Assembly: GCA_934546935.1 (NCBI GenBank)
Contig: CAKTEH010000001.1
Span: 124,001 to 188,000 of the forward strand
DNA length: 64,000 nucleotides
Reading direction: 5' to 3'
Source: an uncultured Eubacteriales bacterium
GTDB lineage: Bacteria; Bacillota; Clostridia; Oscillospirales; QAMX01
The notes beneath the pieces are model-generated. The model was not told where the DNA came from. It was given only the letters and a program-made list of their open reading frames with translations, and did not search any database. The translations under genes and the position numbers were made by a program. How positions within the stretch are numbered: the stretch's first letter is position 1; each line of letters begins with the position of its first letter. Shown in pieces: positions 33,147 through 41,120 of this stretch.

Positions 33147-33261
33147 TGTATCTGCAAAAGCGGTTATTTTGATAATTTCGTTTATTAAGATGGTGAAGCC
33201 GGGTAAAAAATAAGCACTTTTGCTGATGTTTTACTACACGCCGGAAATGCCGCATAAATCG

Positions 33262-33960
33262 TTACTCTTTATATTTATAAATCGGTTCGTCATCGGTTTG
33301 CTGTCCGGAACCGTTGAGATCGACCGGTTCCCCCAGATAAGTTGGCGCGGGCTTGAAGATTGCAAAAAGCAGGTCTTTGCAGCGCGCGAGAGATTCACGG
33401 AAATTGTTGTACAGGTCATTTCTGTAGTCGCGCAGGTCGGCGCTAACGCCATAGGCTTCAATACCCAGCATGCGTGCAACAAAAATACTCCGGTAAAGGT
33501 GATATTTTTGCGTTACAAAGATTACACGCTGTGCACCGAAAACAGCTTTTGCACGGTATGCAGATTCATAAGTGGAAAATCCGGCGTGATCCATAAAAAT
33601 ATCATCAGCAGGGACGCCCAGCTCCACGGCAGTGCTCTTCATTGCATTGACTTCATCATATTCACTGGTGCCATGGTCGCCGCTCATAATCAGTTTTCTC
33701 ACGGCTGCGTCTGTATAAAGGCTGACGCCTGTGTATACCCGGTCATAAAGCATGTGGCTCAGCTGTCCGGAACCGAGTACGTTTGCGCCTAACACCAATG
33801 CGCAGTCTGCATCCTTTTCAGCGGCTTGCTGCGTTGTGAGAATATACCGGCTGGAATAGAGAATGATAAAGGCATTGGCGCCAAGGTAAAGCAATAGTCC
33901 CAGCACGATAAGAAGCGCCAGAATTCGGAAGGTACGCCGAAGCGGAGAAGAATTTGTCAT
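33262..33960 (-). CDS. SanA/YdcF-like membrane protein (DUF218 family)
   Basis: 232 residues. One N-terminal membrane helix ('ILALLIVLGLLLYLGANAF') anchors a DUF218 domain, with 'CALVLGANVLGSGQLSHML', 'IMSGDHGTSEYDEVNAMK' and 'FVTQKYHLYRSIFVARMLGI'. SanA of enterobacteria is linked to envelope barrier function and vancomycin exclusion. ElyC and YdcF are relatives. No enzymatic activity is firmly assigned to the subgroup. The C-terminal 25 residues are Asp/Gly/Gln-rich. It is read from a TATAGT promoter through a ~136-base leader. Confidence 0.85.
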   Translation of the reverse strand: MTNSSPLRRTFRILALLIVLGLLLYLGANAFIILYSSRYILTTQQAAEKDADCALVLGANVLGSGQLSHMLYDRVYTGVSLYTDAAVRKLIMSGDHGTSEYDEVNAMKSTAVELGVPADDIFMDHAGFSTYESAYRAKAVFGAQRVIFVTQKYHLYRSIFVARMLGIEAYGVSADLRDYRNDLYNNFRESLARCKDLLFAIFKPAPTYLGEPVDLNGSGQQTDDEPIYKYKE

Positions 33961-33996
33961 AGAATTACTCCTTATGCAGGATTGATGTTATGAAAA

Positions 33997-34083
33997 AAGC
34001 CTGCTTGTACGTCTAATCATGCGGAAAGAGAAAGAATGGGCAGTATGCACATTCGCGCAGACTGCAGCTTTGCCTACAGGCTT
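33997..34083 (-). promoter_or_regulatory. Long-range stem with T-run in the leader of the SanA-like gene
   Basis: On the minus strand AAGCCTG (34083-34077) pairs with CAGGCTT (34003-33997), directly followed by TTTT and then by the Shine-Dalgarno and start. Between the arms are ~73 bases able to fold further. The arrangement resembles an attenuator or riboswitch expression platform. I recognise no known class. Confidence 0.4.
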
Positions 34084-34102
34084 ATGTGGGAGTTATACAT
34101 CC

Positions 34103-34131
34103 ACTATAGCAAAAAACGGGCGTTGATGCAA
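34103..34131 (-). promoter_or_regulatory. Promoter of the SanA-like gene
   Basis: Minus strand TTGCAT (34131-34126), 17-base spacer, TATAGT (34108-34103). Confidence 0.65.
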
Positions 34132-34231
34132 GAAAAGTCACCAAAACGACATAGGCAGAGCTTTTTCCCCAGGACGGATAGAGGAGAGTATCGGCTGCCG
34201 AAAACAAGATGACAGGATAGGGAAGGAAACC

Positions 34232-35473
34232 ATGAAAAAAATAAAGCTTGGCATATTCATTTTAACAGTTTTTCTCTGCTTTATGCTTTCTGCCTGCGGC
34301 CGGGATATAGATACGCAGGATGCCGTTATAACACCGGAAAAACTGGAACCGGATATAGATACGCCTGCGTTTTCTGTAATCCCAGGAGAAGATGAGGATG
34401 AAACGCCAGTATCTGATGAGATACAAGATCAGACGCCGGAGACAGACCAAGAGGATCCTGTGGAAGCATATATTCAATCTGTGCTTGATTCCATGAGCGA
34501 TGCGCAGCTTGCCGGACAGATGGTCCTGTGTGCCTGCCCGACAGAGGGGGCCGCCGCGCTTATTTCCGCTATTGAACCGGCCGGGCTGATTTTATTCGGC
34601 AAGAATATAGACGGAAAAACGACGCAAACCCTTTCACAGGAATTGGCGGAGTATCAGGAAAACTCGAAACTTCCTCTGCTGATCGCTGCGGATGAAGAAG
34701 GGGGGACCGTTGCAAGGATCAGCGCATATACGGCGTTCCGGGAAAGCCGGTTCCGTTCCCCGCGCCAGATACTTGCTGAGGATGGCGTAGAGGGGCTTGT
34801 TGCAGAAATGAAGGAGAAAGCGCAGCTTCTGTTGTCGCTTGGTATTCATGTCAACCTTGCGCCGGTATGTGACCTGGCTCAGCAGGAAGGAAGCTTTATG
34901 TATGAGCGCGCCCTTCCCGGCAGCCTTGAAGAAGTCTGCGGCTATATTGAGAAAATGGTTTCGGCAATGCAGGGCGAAGGTTTGGGAACCGTTTTAAAGC
35001 ATTTCCCGGGTTATGGAGAAAATGGGGATACACATACTGCATCAGTAAGCGATACAAGGGCGCAGGAAACGTTTTTCAATGCAGATTTCCTGCCGTTTCA
35101 GGCAGGCGTAGCTGCCGGAAGCCGCGGTGTTTTGGTCTGCCACAATATTGTGACAGCTTTTGATGACCAACTTCCCGCTTCCCTGTCCAAAACCGTGCTG
35201 GATGTGCTGCGCCTGAATCTGGGACAAGATCTGGTTGCGATGACGGATGATTTACAGATGGATGCTATCAGCGGACATTGGACGCTTGCGGAAGCTGCCG
35301 TACTTGCGGTGGAAGCTGGCGAGGATCTTGTATTGTGCTCCGACGGTGCAACGGCTGCGGGCGCGCTGGCCCAGGCCATTGCCGACGGCCGGATTTCCCG
35401 GGCGCGTGCAGAGGAATCTGTGCGCCGGGTTTTGTTGTGGAAAATTGCCCTTGGGCTGCTTTCTGCAGAATGA
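34232..35473 (+). CDS. nagZ: Glycoside hydrolase family 3 lipoprotein, NagZ-like beta-N-acetylhexosaminidase
   Basis: 413 residues. A lipobox ('FMLSAC', Cys22) directs it to the outer face of the membrane. An acidic linker of ~55 residues follows. The GH3 N-domain shows 'LPLLIAADEEGGTVARI', the substrate-binding block 'KHFPGYGENGDTHTASV' (about 255-271), whose His-Asp dyad is typical of NagZ, and the nucleophile in 'VAMTDDLQMDAI' (about 338). NagZ releases GlcNAc from peptidoglycan fragments. It is monocistronic. It lacks a C-terminal GH3 domain, as expected for NagZ types. Confidence 0.87.
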   Translation: MKKIKLGIFILTVFLCFMLSACGRDIDTQDAVITPEKLEPDIDTPAFSVIPGEDEDETPVSDEIQDQTPETDQEDPVEAYIQSVLDSMSDAQLAGQMVLCACPTEGAAALISAIEPAGLILFGKNIDGKTTQTLSQELAEYQENSKLPLLIAADEEGGTVARISAYTAFRESRFRSPRQILAEDGVEGLVAEMKEKAQLLLSLGIHVNLAPVCDLAQQEGSFMYERALPGSLEEVCGYIEKMVSAMQGEGLGTVLKHFPGYGENGDTHTASVSDTRAQETFFNADFLPFQAGVAAGSRGVLVCHNIVTAFDDQLPASLSKTVLDVLRLNLGQDLVAMTDDLQMDAISGHWTLAEAAVLAVEAGEDLVLCSDGATAAGALAQAIADGRISRARAEESVRRVLLWKIALGLLSAE

Positions 35474-35500
35474 AGGCAAGGGATAGGTAGAAATAGACGG

Positions 35501-35537
35501 AAAAGCACAGGATTCTTGAAAATCCCGTGCTTTTTGT
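35501..35537 (+). terminator. Terminator after the GH3 gene
   Basis: AAAAGCACaGGAT with ATCCcGTGCTTTT (one mismatch), followed by T residues. The next promoter begins at once. Confidence 0.75.
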
Positions 35538-35538
35538 C

Positions 35539-35567
35539 TTGACAAAGCGATATGTGTCCGTTACACT
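35539..35567 (+). promoter_or_regulatory. Promoter of the riboswitch-folT unit
   Basis: TTGACA (35539-35544), 17-base spacer, TACACT (35562-35567). The transcript would begin about 25 bases before the aptamer. Confidence 0.75.
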
Positions 35568-35596
35568 GAGTTGCAGGGGGGTAGCCCTCAGAGAAA

Positions 35597-35698
35597 AACA
35601 GAGTAGGATACAGGGCGTTAAGTGCTGCACGGACGGGGAGTTGCCGGGCAGACGAAGACGGCGGAGCCGTTGCGGTCTTGTGTCCGCATCCCGCTGTT
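35597..35698 (+). promoter_or_regulatory. Tetrahydrofolate (THF) riboswitch aptamer
   Basis: The conserved THF class elements appear in order: GAGTAG (35601-35606), GGCGTTAAGTG (35614-35624), a GGGGAGTTG...GACGAAG segment, and the closing GTCCGCATCCCGCTG. Helices close well: P1 AACAG 35597-35601 with CTGTT 35694-35698; P2 GGATAC with GTGTCC; P4 CGGC with GCCG. THF riboswitches lower expression of folate uptake and synthesis genes when reduced folates are plentiful. The downstream gene is the folate transporter folT, which supports the call. Confidence 0.9.
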
Positions 35699-35724
35699 GC
35701 ATATGGAGTATTGGATAGAGAAAG

Positions 35725-35756
35725 CCTCCTTTATGCGGCAAACGGTGCGAAGGAGG
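35725..35756 (+). promoter_or_regulatory. Anti-Shine-Dalgarno hairpin of the riboswitch platform
   Basis: CCTCCTT (35725-35731) is exactly complementary to AAGGAGG (35750-35756), the ribosome-binding site of folT. When formed it hides the site, so control is translational. No terminator precedes the gene. Confidence 0.8.
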
Positions 35757-35763
35757 TATTTTT

Positions 35764-36435
35764 ATGCAATTTTTTAAGACTCCATTTTCCCATGGCTATT
35801 GGCGCTGTGCTTTTTCCGAATTGAAAAAGCCGCGAATGATCGTGCTGGCTGCATTGATCGTTGCACTGCGTGTTGCGCTCAAATCTGTTTCCATCCCCGT
35901 CGGCGAAAGTTTGAGTATTACGGTGGGCTTTTTTGCCAATGCGCTGGGCGCCATGCTTTATGGGCCGGTTGTTGCGGCGCTGTCTGGCATGGTCAGCGAT
36001 TTGCTTGGCTGCCTGCTGTTCCCCAGCGGTCCGTTTTTTCCGCCGTTTACATTGGTGGAAATGCTGGGTTCATTTTTGTTTGCGCTGTGGCTGTACAGGG
36101 CTCACCTGACGCCGCTGCGTGTGTTTGCATCCAAATTGAGCGTTAACCTTATATGCAATATCCTGCTGACGCCGGTTTTCCTTTCCTGGATGTACGGCAA
36201 AGCTGTAACAGTTTATTTAATCCCCAGGATTGCAAAAAACCTTTGTGTTTTTCCGATTGAGGGTGTGCTGCTGACGTTGTTTCTTGATATTATGATCCCG
36301 GTTTTACAGAAAATGGGGATAGATACCGGTGTGCAGGACAAGCTTCGGCTGGATAAGCGGCATGCTGCGCTTCTTGTGATGCTGTTTTTGATAGCGGTCG
36401 CCGCTGTGCTTCTTTATTATTTTGTCCTGCGCTGA
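35764..36435 (+). CDS. folT: Folate ECF transporter substrate-binding subunit FolT
   Basis: 223 residues with six hydrophobic segments. 'RMIVLAALIVALRVALKSVS', 'ITVGFFANALGAMLYGPVVA', 'GMVSDLLGCLLFPSGPFFPP' (the substrate loop region), and 'NLICNILLTPVFLSWMYGK' match FolT S-components. It binds folate outside the cell and works with a shared EcfAAT energising module, which is not in this window. The THF riboswitch upstream supports folate as substrate. Confidence 0.9.
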   Translation: MQFFKTPFSHGYWRCAFSELKKPRMIVLAALIVALRVALKSVSIPVGESLSITVGFFANALGAMLYGPVVAALSGMVSDLLGCLLFPSGPFFPPFTLVEMLGSFLFALWLYRAHLTPLRVFASKLSVNLICNILLTPVFLSWMYGKAVTVYLIPRIAKNLCVFPIEGVLLTLFLDIMIPVLQKMGIDTGVQDKLRLDKRHAALLVMLFLIAVAAVLLYYFVLR

Positions 36436-36485
36436 GGAAACTGCCGGGGCAGTGCCTGATCCTGTAAAAAAATCCGAGTTGGATC

Positions 36486-36514
36486 TTGAAATTTTGCAGA
36501 TGCTATGATAAAAT
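36486..36514 (+). promoter_or_regulatory. Promoter of the pheST operon
   Basis: TTGAAA (36486-36491), 17-base spacer, TAAAAT (36509-36514). Confidence 0.65.
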
Positions 36515-36529
36515 CATAATAATTCTATA

Positions 36530-36826
36530 GTGGAAAAGGCGAGGATCGGGCGGCAGAAGCCAAAATGCCGCTGTAAATTCCGGCAGACAGAGAAGCTGTG
36601 CCACAGGCTGTAAGCACGGCTGCGCGGAAGCGGCGGAGATATTCCCCCGGGAGTTGCCCTGCTCAACGTGTGTAACCAGTAGGCAGGGACGAATTGTGGA
36701 CGCGTTAAGTCCGCTGCGGATGGCAGTCCGCAAAGAGGGTTTCCATATTTTGGAAAAACCGGGGTGGTACCGCGGAAAATGCTTTTCCGTCCCCGGCGCG
36801 CAGCGGCGCGCCGGGGAATTTTTTTG
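36530..36826 (+). promoter_or_regulatory. T-box leader (tRNA-Phe) with terminator/antiterminator
   Basis: The T-box sequence GGGGTGGTACCGCGG (36761-36775) precedes a terminator CCCCGGCGCG (36791-36800) paired with 36807-36816, followed by a seven-base T-run. A specifier TTC (Phe) at 36642-36644 is suggested because the bases after it, CCCCGGGAG, align with the bases after the ACC triplet in the thrS leader of this window (CTCCCGGAG). Uncharged tRNA-Phe would stabilise the antiterminator and let pheST be transcribed. Confidence 0.9.
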
Positions 36827-36910
36827 CCCGGCGACAGCCGGGAGGGAGCTTTTCAAAGCGTATGGCAATACGCAAAGAAACTGAAAATAAGAGGTGCTAG
36901 GAAAGTGAGT

Positions 36911-37933
36911 ATGAAAGAAGAGCTTGGGCGCATTCAGGAAGAAGCGCTCCAGGCAATTGCGTCTGTTGCAACAGATGTGGAACTGGATGCGGTGCGTATC
37001 CGGTATTCCGGGAAAAAAGGTGCGTTAACCGCGATTTTGAAAAGTATGGGCAAGTTGTCTGCCGAAGAACGGCCGGTTATGGGACAGTTTGCAAATGAGG
37101 TTCGTGCGAAGATTGAAACTGCGCTGGAAGTACGTTTTTCTGAATTAAAGGCGCGTGCGCTGGAGCTTCGCCTTGCTGCGGAAACGCTGGATGTGACTAT
37201 GCCGGGTAAATCCGTCCAACCAGGGCACCGCCACCCGCTGACGACGACAATTGCCGATGTGCGCCGTGTATTTGAAACAATGGGTTTTGAAACGGTGGAA
37301 GGCCCGGAAGTGGAGCTGACGCATTACAATTTCGACTTGCTCAATACTGCGCCTAACCATCCGGCCCGCGATCCGCAGGATACCTTTTACTTCGCAGACG
37401 ATGTTGTTCTTCGTACGCAGACTTCGTCGGTACAGGGCCGTGTGATGGAAACGCGCCAGCCGCCGATCCGCATTATCGCGCCCGGCCGCGTTTACCGCAG
37501 TGATGACCTTGATGCGACGCATAGCCCGCTGTTCCACCAGATCGAGGGGATGCTGATCGATCGTGATGTGCGTATGTCGGATTTAAAGGGTTACCTGGAA
37601 GTCTTTGCGCAGGCAATTTTCGGGAAGGAAACGCGTGTGCGCTTCCGTCCCCACCATTTCCCGTTTACGGAACCTTCAGCGGAAATGGATGTTTCCTGTT
37701 TTGTCTGCGGCGGCAAGGGTTGCCCGCTGTGCAAGGGCGAAGGCTGGATTGAAATTCTCGGCTGTGGTATGGTGCATACCAACGTCCTCTCCGCCTGTGG
37801 GATTGATCCGGAAAAGTACACTGGGTTTGCTTTCGGCATGGGTGTTGAACGTATTGCCATGCTGCGGTATAAAATCGATGAGATGCGCCAGTTCTATGAT
37901 AATGACCTGCGTTTCTTGTCGCAGTTTAATTAA
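36911..37933 (+). CDS. pheS: Phenylalanine-tRNA ligase subunit alpha
   Basis: 340 residues, standard. The N-terminal coiled coil is followed by the class II catalytic core: 'HPLTTTIADVRRVFETMGFE', 'LRTQTSSVQGRVMETRQPPI', 'HQIEGMLIDRDVRMSDLKGY', 'ILGCGMVHTNVLSACGID' and 'GFAFGMGVERIAMLRY' (motif 3). A CxxC...CPLC insertion is present ('CFVCGGKGCPLCKGEG'), as in many Firmicutes. The ATG at 36911 follows AGGA at suitable distance. A GTG two codons earlier is less likely. Confidence 0.97.
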   Translation: MKEELGRIQEEALQAIASVATDVELDAVRIRYSGKKGALTAILKSMGKLSAEERPVMGQFANEVRAKIETALEVRFSELKARALELRLAAETLDVTMPGKSVQPGHRHPLTTTIADVRRVFETMGFETVEGPEVELTHYNFDLLNTAPNHPARDPQDTFYFADDVVLRTQTSSVQGRVMETRQPPIRIIAPGRVYRSDDLDATHSPLFHQIEGMLIDRDVRMSDLKGYLEVFAQAIFGKETRVRFRPHHFPFTEPSAEMDVSCFVCGGKGCPLCKGEGWIEILGCGMVHTNVLSACGIDPEKYTGFAFGMGVERIAMLRYKIDEMRQFYDNDLRFLSQFN

Positions 37934-37947
37934 AGGAGGGGATTGTT

Positions 37948-40329
37948 ATGCTGCTTTCTATGAATTGGCTCAAAGCCCTTGTCCCCTATGCATATGACCC
38001 GCATCGCTACATTGCGGATATGACCATGTCCGGATCCAAGGTCGAGACGCTGCGGTACCTCGGCTCGGAAATTGACAATGTTGTTGTTGCGCGTGTGGAC
38101 GCGATGCAGCGCCATCCCGATTCCGACCATCTCTGGGTCTGCTCGGTCGATATTGGCCGCAGCGAGAATATTCAGATTATTACCGGTGCGCAAAACCTCA
38201 AGCCAGGTGATATTGTTCCAGCGGCGTTGGATAACTCCCGGCTGCCTGGTGGAGTGGAAATCCATAAGGGTAAGCTGCGCGGCTTGGAGTCGAATGGGAT
38301 GCTGTGTTCCTATCAGGAGCTGGGTCTGACGGAGCATGATGTGCCTGGCGCCTGTGAACATGGGATTTTGACGCTTAATGATGATCCTGATGCGGTTATC
38401 GGTCGTGATATTCGGGAGGTTCTTGGTTTTAACGATTGGGCAGTGGATTTTGAGATTACACCCAACCGTCCGGACTGCCTATCCATTATTGGATTGGCGC
38501 GCGAAAGTGCGGTTACCTACGGCTTGCGCTATACGCCGGAAACGCCAAAAGTCCGCGGCGGGGCGGGGAAAATCGAAGATGTTTTAAAGGTGCGTATCGA
38601 CGAGCCGGCGCTGTGCCCGCGATATACGGCGCGTGTAGTGAAAAATGTACACATTGAACCGTCTCCGAAATGGATGCGCGAGCGTCTGCGTGCCTGCGGC
38701 GTGCGCCCGATCAACAACATTGTGGATATCACCAACTATGTTATGCTCGAATACGGCCAGCCGATGCATTCGTTTGACTATGCATGCCTCGACGGTGGTG
38801 AGATTGTCGTACGCCGTGCGCTTGATGGGGAAGAAATGCAGACGCTGGATGAAAAGGTGCATTGCCTGGATAAGGATATGCTTGTTATTGCCGACGCCTA
38901 TCGGGCTGTCGGCGTGGCCGGCGTAATGGGCGGGGCAAACAGTGAGATTACGGATGCGACCGAAATGGTTGTGTTTGAGTCCGCTAACTTTGACGCAACC
39001 TCGATCCGTTTGACTTCGCGGCGCCTGGGTATGCGTACGGAGGCTTCCGGACGTTTTGAAAAAGGCCTGGATACCCGCAATACGCTCCCTGCGGTGGAGC
39101 GCGCCTGTGAGCTGATAGAAATGCTTGGCGCGGGCGAGGTTTGCGATGGGATTATTGATATTGATAACGCAGGCTATACCCCGCGCGTCCTGACGCTTAA
39201 TCCTGGACGCGTCAACCGGTTCTTGGGTGTTGAGGTCTCCCGCGAGGAAATGCTGCACTATTTTGATCTGCTTGGTTTTGGTATTGATGGCGACCAGCTG
39301 ACTGTGCCGTCCTGGCGGCTGGATGTGGAGCAGTTTGTGGATCTGGCCGAAGAAGTTGCACGCTTCCATGGCTATGATAAAATCCCAACCACGCTCTATG
39401 CCGGCGCAACGCGGTTCACGCCGAACGAAGCGATAGATCTCGACGACCAGCTGCGCGATATCCTTTGTGCGCTGGGTTATACGGAAGCGCAGACATTCTC
39501 TTTCATTGGCCCGAAGAGCTTCGACCGGATCCGTCTGCCCCAGGACAGCCCTGTGCGCCATACGGCGCGGCTGCGCAATCCGCTCTCCGATGAAATGAGT
39601 GTGATGCGCACGACTATGCTGCCGTCCATTCTGGATGTGGCGGCGCGCAATGCCAATATGAAAAATAAAAACGCCCGCATTTATGAGCTTGGTTCCATTT
39701 ACACACCAGTCGACGGAGAGCGTCTGCCGAAAGAATCCAAAGTGCTGGCTATGGCAGCTTATGGTGGCGTGGATTTCTTTGCTGTCAAAGGCGTTGTGGA
39801 GGCATTAGCGCTGGAACTGGGGATAGGGCGGCTGGACTTTGAAGCCTGCCGGGATAATCCATCTTATCATCCGGGTCGCTGTGCGGTGATTTCTGTGGGT
39901 GGAGCGTGTCTTGGCGTGATGGGCCAGATTCATCCGCTGGTTATGGAAAATTACAATACCAATGCGGAAATCTATACGGTAGAGCTGGATGTCCCGGCAC
40001 TTTTGGTGCATAAGGGCGGCCTGACGCAGTATAAGCCGCTTGCAAAATTCCCCGCTGTCAGCCGCGACCTTGCATTGGTATGTGAAGAAGCTGTTACTGC
40101 GGCGCAGCTGGAAGCCTGCATCCGCGAGGGTATTGGAGGGCTGTTGGAATCCATAGAACTGTTTGACGTCTATCGAGGAACACAGCTTGGCGAAGGACGC
40201 AAGAGTGTGGCTTATACCATCACCATGCGCGACCGGACGCGGACGCTTACGGACGCGGATGCGGATGCAGCTGTTTGCCGTGCGCTTGCCCTGTTGGAGA
40301 AGAATACTGGCGCCGTACTGCGCGCGTAG
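37948..40329 (+). CDS. pheT: Phenylalanine-tRNA ligase subunit beta
   Basis: 793 residues with full domain order: N-terminal 'MLLSMNWLKALVPYAYDP', EMAP-type tRNA-binding domain (~40-150), B3/B4 editing domain ('RPDCLSIIGLARESAVTYGL', 'GQPMHSFDYACLDGG'), B5, the catalytic-like core, and the FDX-ACB anticodon-binding domain at the C-terminus ('KFPAVSRDLALVCEEAVTAA', 'GRKSVAYTITMRDRTRTLTD'). It hydrolyses Tyr-tRNA-Phe. Fourteen bases follow pheS, and AAGGAGG precedes the start. Confidence 0.97.
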   Translation: MLLSMNWLKALVPYAYDPHRYIADMTMSGSKVETLRYLGSEIDNVVVARVDAMQRHPDSDHLWVCSVDIGRSENIQIITGAQNLKPGDIVPAALDNSRLPGGVEIHKGKLRGLESNGMLCSYQELGLTEHDVPGACEHGILTLNDDPDAVIGRDIREVLGFNDWAVDFEITPNRPDCLSIIGLARESAVTYGLRYTPETPKVRGGAGKIEDVLKVRIDEPALCPRYTARVVKNVHIEPSPKWMRERLRACGVRPINNIVDITNYVMLEYGQPMHSFDYACLDGGEIVVRRALDGEEMQTLDEKVHCLDKDMLVIADAYRAVGVAGVMGGANSEITDATEMVVFESANFDATSIRLTSRRLGMRTEASGRFEKGLDTRNTLPAVERACELIEMLGAGEVCDGIIDIDNAGYTPRVLTLNPGRVNRFLGVEVSREEMLHYFDLLGFGIDGDQLTVPSWRLDVEQFVDLAEEVARFHGYDKIPTTLYAGATRFTPNEAIDLDDQLRDILCALGYTEAQTFSFIGPKSFDRIRLPQDSPVRHTARLRNPLSDEMSVMRTTMLPSILDVAARNANMKNKNARIYELGSIYTPVDGERLPKESKVLAMAAYGGVDFFAVKGVVEALALELGIGRLDFEACRDNPSYHPGRCAVISVGGACLGVMGQIHPLVMENYNTNAEIYTVELDVPALLVHKGGLTQYKPLAKFPAVSRDLALVCEEAVTAAQLEACIREGIGGLLESIELFDVYRGTQLGEGRKSVAYTITMRDRTRTLTDADADAAVCRALALLEKNTGAVLRA

Positions 40330-40341
40330 GATTATAAAGAT

Positions 40342-40376
40342 AAAGACGGCCCTTGCCTCAAAGGGCCGTCTTTTTG
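40342..40376 (+). terminator. Terminator of pheST
   Basis: AAAGACGGCCCTT pairs perfectly with AAGGGCCGTCTTT and is followed by TTTTT. Nothing further is seen before 40480. Confidence 0.9.
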
Positions 40377-40489
40377 CAGCAAAAAATTCCAGTATTTTCC
40401 AACGTTTGCTTCAGCTTTCCGGAATTTGTATGTATAGCGTCCTGCGTACCGGATAAACTAGAAATGAAATCGCTTGGGAGGTAAGAATA

Positions 40490-40663
40490 ATGACGACAAA
40501 AGAATTGTTGTACGTCGAAGACGCGCTTGGACATGCAAAGTATTTCCAGTCCAAATGCAAGGAAACCGCGAACCAGATCCAGGACGCTGAGTTGAAAGCG
40601 TATGTCGAGCAGATGGCGCAGAAGCATCAGCAGATTTTCCAGAGCTTTTATGGCTTACTTTAA
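40490..40663 (+). CDS. Small helical protein upstream of a CotF-like coat protein
   Basis: 57 codons, starting 'MTTKELLYVEDALGHAKYFQ' and ending 'HQQIFQSFYGLL', with GGGAGG seven bases upstream. The predicted helix and the 'HAKYF...KHQQIFQSF' pattern resemble the ferritin-like half of spore coat CotF proteins. It lies 16 bases before the CotF-like gene, so the two are likely co-transcribed. It is too short for confident family assignment. Confidence 0.7.
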   Translation: MTTKELLYVEDALGHAKYFQSKCKETANQIQDAELKAYVEQMAQKHQQIFQSFYGLL

Positions 40664-40679
40664 ACAGGAGGAATAACCA

Positions 40680-40925
40680 ATGAACGACAAGAGTTTAATG
40701 GAGAACCTTCTCCTGCTGGAGAAAGGCGTATGCGATCTGTTTATGCACGGAACGATTGAATCCCCCACGGATAACGTGCATCAGACCTTCAATACTGCGC
40801 TGGGCGATGCTCTGTGCATGCAGGATACAATCTATGACAAAATGGCGGCCAAGGGCTGGTATCCGGCTGAGCAGGCTGATCAGAATAAAATCAATTCTGT
40901 AAAACAGAAATTCATTGCTCAGTAA
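40680..40925 (+). CDS. Spore coat protein, CotF-like
   Basis: 81 residues. 'LMENLLLLEKGVCDLFMHGT', 'QTFNTALGDALCMQDTIYDK' and 'AKGWYPAEQADQNKI' are typical of short clostridial CotF-family proteins. The family forms part of the spore coat, so the organism is, or descends from, a spore former. AGGAGG precedes the ATG. A sporulation-sigma promoter is not obvious. Confidence 0.85.
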   Translation: MNDKSLMENLLLLEKGVCDLFMHGTIESPTDNVHQTFNTALGDALCMQDTIYDKMAAKGWYPAEQADQNKINSVKQKFIAQ

Positions 40926-40955
40926 ATCGAATCGGATGCCTGTAAAGGCGGCGGT

Positions 40956-40988
40956 CAGCCGACCTCCGGAATTTCCGGAGGCCGGCTG
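40956..40988 (+). terminator. Terminator after the coat-protein pair
   Basis: A 16-base arm (40956-40971) beginning CAGCCGACCTCCGG pairs with 40973-40988 with one mismatch. It is followed by a T-rich tract. Confidence 0.8.
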
Positions 40989-40991
40989 TGT

Positions 40992-41020
40992 TTGCTTTCT
41001 TTTCTTTTTTCTGTTATAGT
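40992..41020 (+). promoter_or_regulatory. Promoter of the HAD phosphatase gene
   Basis: TTGCTT (40992-40997), 17-base spacer, TATAGT (41015-41020), also a TG extended -10. Confidence 0.6.
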
Positions 41021-41120
41021 ATAGGCATTAGCTTGCTCTTTATTCTTATAAAAAGCAGCTGGCTGTACACCGACGGGTATCATGCCGCGGATTTTTTTAC
41101 TTAGTTTGGGAGGGATCCAG

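Noticed and set aside
36764..36910. N-terminal extension of pheS
   Set aside because: The extension is translated from the T-box and terminator sequence. The start at 36911 gives a normal PheS length.
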